Assembly (NCBI GenBank): GCA_023393265.1
Contig: JAEWME010000394.1
Location: 1 to 5,395 of the forward strand
Reading direction: 5' to 3'
Length of the DNA: 5,395 nucleotides
From: Bacteroidota bacterium
GTDB lineage: Bacteria > Bacteroidota > Bacteroidia > Bacteroidales > Prolixibacteraceae
This document shows, in pieces, positions 1 through 5,395 of this stretch; the first letter of the stretch is position 1; the number at the start of each line of letters is the position of its first letter. Both the position numbers and the translations under genes were made by a program. The notes below the pieces were generated by a model that saw nothing but the letters and a program-made list of their open reading frames with translations, ran no database searches and had not been told where the DNA came from.

Positions 1-1228
1 AAGCTCTCCAATTATTCTCCGAAGTCGAGAATTGGAACGTAATATTCTCGCACAAGCGGTCGGCACGCGACCATGAAGCCATGTCGTCATCTCCGTTATT
101 GCGGAAACTACAATGTTCAACAACCGAGTTTTTACTTCCGTAGGCGAGGTTTATTCCGTCGGCGTAATTATTTCGGAATCGGCATTGCTGAACCGTCAGA
201 CCGTCTGCTGCTTCAATCCAGGCTCCACACTCGAAATGCTCAGCCCAAACGTTTTTTATTACCGAACCTGAACCAAAGCTACCCATCAGGGCTTTTCCAC
301 CCTGGTAACGGTCGTCGTTGTTGTAATATCTTTTGTTATTTACAGTATTCAGGTAAAGTCCATCCAGAACAATATTTCCAGAATAAGTTTCAATTCCGCG
401 CTGGCTGTAGGTTCCTTTTTGGTCCGATGAAGCAGTAAAATAGATTTCAGTATACCACATTCCTGCGCCAATCAGTTTGGTTCCATCGCCTGTGATGGTA
501 ATCCGGTTACTCACTTCGAATCTGCCTTCCGGAATATAAATAGTCTTCCCCCGGTTTTGAGAAACGAAATATTGAAGTTCTCCCTTATCTGCCGAATATG
601 CAATTTTATTCGCGTCGGCAATCGATTCGAATGTTACTGCTGCCGGAACTTCTTCCAACTCTACGAAGTCTATCGTATATGGAATTTCATTTTCGTCAGC
701 TTTTACCAATCGGAAAGTAGCATTGGCTGGAATTTTATTTTCGAGCTTCACATGTATTTCATCAAATCTCATGCGAGGAAATTTGCTCGTCGCGTCGGGC
801 GTATTGTCGGGTACTTTGCTACCGCTTTTCAGGATATATTGCCACGCCCAATAAGAATCCAGTGTGATATTCTGAATGAGAATATCGTTTACATACAAGG
901 CCATTGTTCCTTGTGTTCCGTTTCCGTCATTGCTGTCCGGCAACGAAAAACGAATGGTCAGTCCATCTGCCGGAGTGCTGTTCACCCATTGTATATATGA
1001 GTCTTTCGCGGTAAGCTGCACCGCTTCCTGGTTGCTGGCTTCGCTTTGTAATTCGCGTTGATCGAAAGTTGGTGGTAAAATAGTTCCGTTGGTCACGCAT
1101 TTGCCGTTTTCGGCTTCGTAACGCACATACGGACGGTCGAAATATCCTCTTTCTTCTCCGGCAAAAGTGCTTTGAACTTTGGAGGCCAGTCCTGAAAATA
1201 ATAGGAAAGCTATCAAAAAAAATCTCAT
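1..1228 (-). CDS. Secreted CBM6/35-like + parallel beta-helix glycoside hydrolase, GH87-like (5' part, truncated by window edge)
   Basis: An open frame of 409 codons runs from ATG at 1228 to the left edge with no stop, so the C-terminal part lies outside. Residues 1-23 form a signal peptide (hydrophobic FFLIAFLLF core, likely cut after TFA); there is no lipobox Cys. Residues about 34-192 look like a CBM6/CBM35-type beta-sandwich, opening with the typical YEAENG (37-42). From about 197 a right-handed parallel beta-helix begins, with IYIPEG (230-235) in the style of pectate-lyase-like folds and repeated short coils such as IKNVWAEHF, LTVQQCRFRNN and VVEHCSFRNN. Asp357 in YADGINL and Asp380-382 in NNGDDDMASWS form an acidic cluster like that of GH87 alpha-1,3-glucanases, which often carry such N-terminal modules. 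Role by inference: extracellular or periplasmic cleavage of an alpha-glucan. Other beta-helix families (GH28, GH55, GH110, polysaccharide lyases) remain possible. The ATG 11 bases further upstream is out of frame and stops after four codons, so 1228 is the start. The gene is divergent from the susC unit, as PUL enzymes often are. Confidence 0.85.
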   Translation of the reverse strand, partial: MRFFLIAFLLFSGLASKVQSTFAGEERGYFDRPYVRYEAENGKCVTNGTILPPTFDQRELQSEASNQEAVQLTAKDSYIQWVNSTPADGLTIRFSLPDSNDGNGTQGTMALYVNDILIQNITLDSYWAWQYILKSGSKVPDNTPDATSKFPRMRFDEIHVKLENKIPANATFRLVKADENEIPYTIDFVELEEVPAAVTFESIADANKIAYSADKGELQYFVSQNRGKTIYIPEGRFEVSNRITITGDGTKLIGAGMWYTEIYFTASSDQKGTYSQRGIETYSGNIVLDGLYLNTVNNKRYYNNDDRYQGGKALMGSFGSGSVIKNVWAEHFECGAWIEAADGLTVQQCRFRNNYADGINLAYGSKNSVVEHCSFRNNGDDDMASWSRADRLCENITFQFSTSENNWRA

Positions 1229-1239
1229 TTCTTTTTCAT
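1225..1239 (-). other. Four-codon mini-ORF overlapping the enzyme start (ATGA)
   Basis: On the minus strand, ATG AAA AAG AAA TGA ends so that its TGA shares bases with the ATG of the beta-helix enzyme gene. The A-rich run also fits the usual purine-rich upstream region of Bacteroidota starts. The overlap could allow translational coupling, but such a short frame can easily arise by chance. Confidence 0.25.
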
Positions 1240-1261
1240 CAGTTAATGGTAGACTAAAGTA

Positions 1262-1269
1262 CAAATTTA
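1262..1269 (-). promoter_or_regulatory. Bacteroidota -7 element (TAAATTTG) for the enzyme gene
   Basis: The minus strand reads TAAATTTG, an exact match to the TAnnTTTG consensus used by the Bacteroidota primary sigma factor. Transcription would begin near 1255-1258, giving a leader of roughly 27-30 bases before the start codon at 1228. No convincing -33 TTTG lies 19-21 bases upstream; the nearest, TTTC at 1288-1285, is too close. That would fit a promoter needing an activator, as is usual in PULs. Confidence 0.5.
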
Positions 1270-1293
1270 TTGAAGTGTTTTCCAGAAAGGGCC

Positions 1294-1316
1294 TTCTATA
1301 GATTCTGTTTATAGAA
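1294..1316. repeat. Inverted repeat TTCTATA-N9-TATAGAA in the divergent control region
   Basis: TTCTATA (1294-1300) and its exact complement TATAGAA (1310-1316) are separated by nine bases. Further TATAG-type words lie nearby: TATAGATT at 1297-1304, TATAGTTT at 1341-1348, and the inverted AATCTATA at 1354-1361. The group lies upstream of both outward promoters, where a PUL regulator would be expected to bind. The region is AT-rich, so chance is a real alternative. Confidence 0.35.
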
Positions 1317-1441
1317 TTTTAAAGGCTCAAAATGGCGATGTATAGTTTTCTGAAATCTATATTTTTCTCTGCCTTTTTATTTGTAATTTATTTATTATTA
1401 GTGATATGTGAAAATTGTAGTCAATAATGGATTGATATATT

Positions 1442-1472
1442 TATGTCCTCTCTGGTCGGCGGTCTACCTTTG
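1442..1472 (+). promoter_or_regulatory. Bacteroidota promoter for the 274-residue protein gene
   Basis: TACCTTTG at 1465-1472 matches TAnnTTTG exactly. TATG at 1442-1445 lies 19 bases upstream, where the -33 TTTG element is expected, and matches three of four positions. Transcription would start near 1479, leaving an AT-rich leader of about 20 bases before ATG at 1500. It is the only recognised forward promoter element in the window, so susC may also depend on it. Confidence 0.6.
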
Positions 1473-1499
1473 ACGAAGTATTAACTAAATTTATATATT

Positions 1500-2324
1500 A
1501 TGAGAAAGTTTACTTTATTGTTTGTTGCATTTGCAATGATTGTTATTGGTGCAAAAGCTCAAAATCTGAATAATCCCAAAGATGCTGATGGTTATTACAT
1601 TGTGAAGTGGAATTGCGCCAGTGAAACATGGGCCGAATCGAACGACGTTGAAATTGACCAGACTTTTGTCTTTGCAGTCGATGTAACCGGAACTCCTTTT
1701 GAAGCATGGCTGAAAGCGACCCCAACTGCTGCAGGTGCAACCCGAGCACTTGCTATTAACAAATGGACGAATTACGGTGACGTAAGTGGTGGAACCAACC
1801 GTTTGAAACAAATCAAAGGAAATATTTTTGGTGCAACCTGGAACATCAAACAAATGGCTTCGACCATGGATGTAGAATCTGCTACTGGAATTGACTCTGT
1901 TTTGTATGTGTATGGTCAGGTTTTCGGATTTGAATTCACTGCTGACAATCCTGGTGCTGGATGGTGGTTGTGGCCTGCTGAAATCGAAGGAGGGACTGCA
2001 ATTGATCCGGGAACAGGTGCTATTTTTAGAACACTTCCTTACACCGGAACTAAAACCAGTGCCGAATTCTTCAGCGACGATTATGAAGGTGGCTTGTTTT
2101 TATCGAATAACACTCCGGAAAAAGGTTACACACTTCCTTGTGTAATGTCAACAACTGCAACAAGAGATCAACTGAAATCAGAATCACCGGTGGTTAGTCA
2201 TGAGTACTACAACCTGCAAGGCGTAAAACTTCTTCGTGCTCCTGAAAGAGGCTTGTATATTCATAAAATGATCAAAGCTGACGGCTCTTCGGTTTCAAAG
2301 AAAGAACTTAAACCATTGAGATAA
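1500..2324 (+). CDS. Exported 274-residue protein of unrecognised family with C-terminal sorting-like tail
   Basis: I do not recognise the family. Residues 1-20 are a clear signal peptide (MRK, hydrophobic core, AKA before Gln21), with no lipobox, so the protein is exported and not a lipoprotein. The mature part is rich in Gly, Thr, acidic and aromatic residues, with alternating beta-like stretches (YYIVKW 32-37, TFVFAVDV 55-62, SVLYVYGQVFGFEF 133-146) that suggest a beta-sandwich. It has a striking WWLW at 155-158 and two cysteines, 39 and 214, that could pair. The last 45 residues (about 230-274) contain YYNLQGVKL, then RGLYIHKMIKADG and a basic KKELKPLR end. This resembles the type A C-terminal domains of type IX secretion cargo, or the related tails common on Bacteroidales surface proteins; the fit is partial. 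The start is set by the signal peptide and by a promoter about 28 bases upstream. Its place between a divergent hydrolase and susC suggests a role in glycan capture or sensing, which is inference only. Confidence 0.9.
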   Translation: MRKFTLLFVAFAMIVIGAKAQNLNNPKDADGYYIVKWNCASETWAESNDVEIDQTFVFAVDVTGTPFEAWLKATPTAAGATRALAINKWTNYGDVSGGTNRLKQIKGNIFGATWNIKQMASTMDVESATGIDSVLYVYGQVFGFEFTADNPGAGWWLWPAEIEGGTAIDPGTGAIFRTLPYTGTKTSAEFFSDDYEGGLFLSNNTPEKGYTLPCVMSTTATRDQLKSESPVVSHEYYNLQGVKLLRAPERGLYIHKMIKADGSSVSKKELKPLR

Positions 2325-2339
2325 CAAGCTATGGTTTTT

Positions 2340-2382
2340 AAAGGAAAAGCGAGGTTTTTCACGCTTCGCTTTTCCTTTTTTT
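2340..2382 (+). terminator. Strong intrinsic terminator between the small protein gene and susC
   Basis: A perfect 13-bp stem pairs 2340-2352 with 2366-2378 (core GGAAAAGCGA with TCGCTTTTCC). It can be lengthened inward by G-T and G-C pairs, leaving a small loop, and is followed by an unbroken T run at 2376-2382. The other strand has no T run after the stem, so it should act only on plus-strand transcription. It begins 16 bases after the stop codon at 2324 and ends 38 bases before the susC start. Confidence 0.88.
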
Positions 2383-2400
2383 ATTTCATGTTTATTCACT

Positions 2401-2424
2401 ATGCCAAACAACTTAGATATATGA
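2401..2424 (+). other. Seven-codon mini-ORF (MPNNLDI) overlapping the susC start
   Basis: ATG at 2401 opens a frame of seven codons whose TGA (2422-2424) overlaps the susC ATG (2421-2423) as ATGA. It is out of frame with susC and could be a leader frame coupling translation, or chance. It has no clear ribosome-binding site, which is normal for this phylum and so not decisive. Confidence 0.25.
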
Positions 2425-5395
2425 AAAAACAAAAATCAGTTGTTTTCTTTTTGCTCATTATTTTTTGCTGTTTCGCAGCAGTTGGAGGTTATGCCCAGGG
2501 AGCGAAAGCTATTACCGGGAGCGTTAAGGATAAGAACAATCAGCCCATTGTTGGGGCAACTGTTTCTACTAACGTTTCGGGTAATCTGACGGGCGCTGTA
2601 ACCGACTTTGACGGTAATTTCAAATTATCGGTGCCTGTTGGCAGTGTTATCGATGTTTCGTCAATGGGTTATAAATCATATCGGGAAAAGATTACAAACG
2701 ACAAAAGCGTATATGCGGTCGTTTTGGAAGAAGATACAAAATCGATCGACGAAGTAGTTGTGGTCGGGTACGGAACACAAAAGCGTTCGGAACTTACTGG
2801 TTCTATTTCTTCGGTCAAAACCGACGATGTGAAGGACTTTTCGTCAAAGAGTCTGGCTGAATCGCTTAGTGGTCTGGCTGCGGGTGTAATGGTTACCAAA
2901 AGCGAAGGTACACCGGGCAGTTCTGCCGACATTATTATCCGTGGCGCTGGCTCGCTAAACGGAATGAATCCCTTGTATATTGTTGACGGTGTTCCGCAGG
3001 AGGCCGGTTTCAATTTTAACATGCGCGATGTTGAATCAATAGAAATTCTTAAAGACGCCGGTTCTGCTGCAATTTATGGTTCAAGGGCCGCCGGCGGTGT
3101 CATCCTGATTACAACCAAGCATGGCAAGAAAGGTGAAAAGGCTACCATCAATGCCAACGCCAGATATGGTGTCCGTAATATTACCACCAATATCGAATTA
3201 TTGAATACAGCCGACTGGATTCGCGCCCGCGACGCGTTCGGAACAAGCAACACACTGAACGTCCTTGGAGCAAAAAGTATCGATGATCTTCCAAATACCA
3301 ACTGGATGGATGTGATGTTTGGAACCGGCATCGAACAGGAATACAATGTTTCGATAGCCTCGGCTTCCGAAAAGACAAGTTTCTTCCTTTCTGCAAGTTA
3401 TCTTAGCGAAAAAGGTGTTTATCTCGATACACAATCCGATCGCTTTTCTTTCAGGAATAACCTGGAACACAAATTTAATAGTCACATCACCATCGGAGAG
3501 TCACTCTACGGAAGTTCCACCAAAACGAATCCTTCAACGGCTTCTTCTATTTATAATCATACCATTCCGTTCCGTACAGTGCCTGTTTCTCCAGTTTATG
3601 ACGAGAACGGAAATTTTGCACAGACAAATGACAAAGCTGGCAGCGGTCCAAACTTCGCTGGTTTGGAAGACGCTTTCCATGTTTTTAACGATAATAACTA
3701 TGCCCTGAATGCACAAGCTTACCTTAGTATCAATTTTATGAAAGGTCTTGACCTGAAGGTAACAGGGGCTGGCGAATTTACAGGTTTCTCTAAAAATACG
3801 TTTACCGAGTACCGCGATTTCGGCCCGGTGCAGGTTAGTCCGCAGCAACTGAATGCTTATGCCGGTACTTCGCAAAACCTGATGTTTAACTCGGTGCTGA
3901 CCTACGACACCAATTTTGGAGATCACAGCCTAAAATTGATGGCCGGAACTGAATCGTGGAAATTGGATGGCTACAATGTCAGCGTTACGGCCTACAATTT
4001 TGCTATTCCGGTTGCCAAATCGATCGCCTTGTCGTCGGCTGGCCCAACAAAGGATGCTTCCGACAACTTGCCGGTTGAACGTAGGTCTTCGTTTTTCGGT
4101 CGTGTAAACTACAGCTACCTGGGCAAATATTTGTTAACGGCTAACTTCAGGGCTGACGCTTCCGATCGTTTTGTTGGTAAAAACCGTTGGGGATATTTTC
4201 CATCGGTAAATGTTGGCTGGCGAATCAGCGAAGAAGATTTTATGAAACCGCTGACCGAAAGCTGGATGACCAATACTAAAATTCGTGCCAGTTGGGGTAT
4301 TCTCGGAAATGATGTGAGTGTGCCACAGTTCATGTACCAGTCAACATGGTCAGGAACCGGAATCAGCCATTCGTTCGATGGAACTTCAACACAACAGGCT
4401 GGCTACTGGCTTGCTATTTTCGGTAACGAAAACCTGAAATGGGAACAAATCAACCAGTTCGACTTCGGGCTTGATATGAATTTCCTCGATAACAGGCTCA
4501 TCGTTTCTTACGACTACTACAATCGCCAAACCCGCGACATGCTTTATCGTGGCGATTTGCCGCTGTCGGCCGGGATGAGCTACTATTTCAGCAGCGATGA
4601 TCCTGCCAATACGGTTCCGGTATATTTTAATGCTGGTTTGGTCGAAAACCAGGGACACGAAATTTCTGTTGGCTGGACCGACAGGAAGCACGCCGTGAAA
4701 TATTCGGTTAACGCAAATGCGTCGTTCAACTCGAACCTGGTGAAACGTATTGGTTCTGCTCCCGGAGCAGCGCCAATTGATGAAGGCCTCGACAATACCT
4801 GGAACCTGATTTCGCGTACGCAGGATGGTTCACCAATGAGTATGTTCTACGGATACAAAGTACTTGGTATTTTCCAGAATCAGGCACAGGTTGACGAATA
4901 TAACCAGCGTGCCCTGACTGCCTGGAGATCACAAAATCCGGATCACACAAGTTTTGATCCTAATACTGGTCAGCCACTCAATCTGAATGGTCAGCCCATC
5001 GGTATTTATTATCAGAAACAGCAGACCGGCGTTGGTGACCTCATTTTTGACGACAACGGACAAGGCCTCGTGACCCCACTTTCACGTCAGTTTATCGGTA
5101 ATCCGTGGCCGAAGATGACTTTCGGGCTGAATGTGAACCTGGAATATAAAAGTTTCGATTTGAGTGCCGTATTTCAGGGAGCCATCGGTTTCGATATTAT
5201 GAACCTTGTGAAGCCTTATACGCAAATGTTTAGCTCCGATAATACAACGGCTGACATCTTTAAAACATCGAATTTCGGAGTTGGAAATACAACTGTTACC
5301 GATATGCCACGCGTTGGTTATCTGGATGAAAATGGTTCGTTTATTGGCGACGGTGCTGCCAATAAGAACTATTCGACAGTTTCTGGCTACATGGT
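2421..5395 (+). CDS. SusC/RagA-family TonB-dependent outer-membrane glycan transporter (3' end outside window)
   Basis: Outer-membrane porin that, with a SusD-type lid lipoprotein, imports oligosaccharides using TonB-ExbBD energy. The frame is open for 991 codons to the right edge; family members usually have about 1000-1100 residues, so perhaps 70-100 are missing. Residues 1-25 are a signal peptide (cut before Gln26). Residues about 30-105 are the carboxypeptidase-regulatory-like domain (ITGSVKD, TDFDGNF). The Ton box region is EVVVVGYGTQKR (111-122). The plug spans about 124-235 with the SusC signatures NPLYIVDGVP (183-192), VESIEILKDAGSAAIYGSRA (204-223) and GGVILITTK. The beta-barrel follows, including the typical late FIGNPWPKMTFGLN stretch near 890. 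There is no STN domain, so it is probably not a sigma/anti-sigma transducer. ATG at 2421 is preferred because MKKQ leads straight into the signal peptide; an in-frame ATG at 2388 would add 11 residues (MFIHYAKQLRY). A susD gene is expected just downstream. The substrate cannot be read from the sequence; the neighbouring GH87-like enzyme hints at an alpha-glucan. Confidence 0.96.
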   Translation, partial: MKKQKSVVFFLLIIFCCFAAVGGYAQGAKAITGSVKDKNNQPIVGATVSTNVSGNLTGAVTDFDGNFKLSVPVGSVIDVSSMGYKSYREKITNDKSVYAVVLEEDTKSIDEVVVVGYGTQKRSELTGSISSVKTDDVKDFSSKSLAESLSGLAAGVMVTKSEGTPGSSADIIIRGAGSLNGMNPLYIVDGVPQEAGFNFNMRDVESIEILKDAGSAAIYGSRAAGGVILITTKHGKKGEKATINANARYGVRNITTNIELLNTADWIRARDAFGTSNTLNVLGAKSIDDLPNTNWMDVMFGTGIEQEYNVSIASASEKTSFFLSASYLSEKGVYLDTQSDRFSFRNNLEHKFNSHITIGESLYGSSTKTNPSTASSIYNHTIPFRTVPVSPVYDENGNFAQTNDKAGSGPNFAGLEDAFHVFNDNNYALNAQAYLSINFMKGLDLKVTGAGEFTGFSKNTFTEYRDFGPVQVSPQQLNAYAGTSQNLMFNSVLTYDTNFGDHSLKLMAGTESWKLDGYNVSVTAYNFAIPVAKSIALSSAGPTKDASDNLPVERRSSFFGRVNYSYLGKYLLTANFRADASDRFVGKNRWGYFPSVNVGWRISEEDFMKPLTESWMTNTKIRASWGILGNDVSVPQFMYQSTWSGTGISHSFDGTSTQQAGYWLAIFGNENLKWEQINQFDFGLDMNFLDNRLIVSYDYYNRQTRDMLYRGDLPLSAGMSYYFSSDDPANTVPVYFNAGLVENQGHEISVGWTDRKHAVKYSVNANASFNSNLVKRIGSAPGAAPIDEGLDNTWNLISRTQDGSPMSMFYGYKVLGIFQNQAQVDEYNQRALTAWRSQNPDHTSFDPNTGQPLNLNGQPIGIYYQKQQTGVGDLIFDDNGQGLVTPLSRQFIGNPWPKMTFGLNVNLEYKSFDLSAVFQGAIGFDIMNLVKPYTQMFSSDNTTADIFKTSNFGVGNTTVTDMPRVGYLDENGSFIGDGAANKNYSTVSGYM

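Noticed and set aside
73..1061. Plus-strand open frames at 73-438, 557-1000 and 876-1061
   Set aside because: They lie antisense within the continuous minus-strand enzyme frame, which shows a signal peptide and recognisable domains. Their translations are rich in Arg, Cys and Phe without family features.
1240..1499. A hidden small gene or structured RNA in the divergent gap
   Set aside because: No frame of useful length with a plausible start was seen, and no stable GC-rich stem or riboswitch-like conserved core was apparent in this AT-rich stretch.
1515..2145. Open frames overlapping the 274-residue gene (minus 1515-1853, minus 1543-1749, plus 1891-2145)
   Set aside because: They are shadows of the real gene, which has a promoter, a signal peptide and a terminator; the shadows have none of these.
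2466..2471. Possible lipobox at Cys16-Cys17 of the SusC signal peptide
   Set aside because: The residue before Cys16 is Phe rather than a small residue, and SusC porins use ordinary signal peptidase I; cleavage before Gln26 fits better.
2669..4950. Minus-strand and out-of-frame plus-strand open frames inside susC
   Set aside because: The susC frame is unbroken and matches its family from end to end; the other frames show no start context or recognisable protein features.

Overview
The window looks like part of a polysaccharide utilization locus (PUL) from a member of the Bacteroidota. Three things point there: a SusC/RagA-type TonB-dependent transporter, exact matches to the Bacteroidota promoter element TAnnTTTG, and A-rich translation starts without Shine-Dalgarno sequences. 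Moderate GC and the codon use fit Bacteroidales or a related order, but genus and species cannot be read from this sequence.

Layout. Positions 1-1228 (minus strand) hold the 5' part of a secreted carbohydrate-active enzyme: a signal peptide, a CBM6/CBM35-like beta-sandwich, then a right-handed beta-helix. The helix carries an ADG and a GDDD acidic cluster resembling GH87 (alpha-1,3-glucanase/mycodextranase type) enzymes. The gene runs off the left edge. Positions 1229-1499 are a divergent control region with an outward promoter element on each strand and AT-rich inverted and direct repeats between them. Positions 1500-2324 (plus strand) encode a complete 274-residue exported protein of unrecognised family, with a C-terminal tail resembling a type IX secretion sorting domain. 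A strong intrinsic terminator lies at 2340-2382. From 2421 to the right edge runs a susC-like gene, 991 residues visible, lacking only its C-terminal end.

How the parts may work together (inference). The enzyme would cleave an extracellular polysaccharide, possibly an alpha-1,3-linked glucan. The SusC-like porin, with a SusD partner expected just downstream of the window, would import the oligosaccharides. The 274-residue protein would act at the surface or outside the cell, perhaps as a glycan-binding accessory. The terminator between it and susC, with no TTTG-containing promoter after it, suggests attenuated read-through, so the small protein may be made in excess over the transporter.

The most interesting points are the uncharacterised secreted protein in the first position of the plus-strand unit, the terminator directly before susC, and the likely GH87-type specificity of the divergent enzyme. 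No RNA genes, mobile elements or CRISPR arrays were seen.
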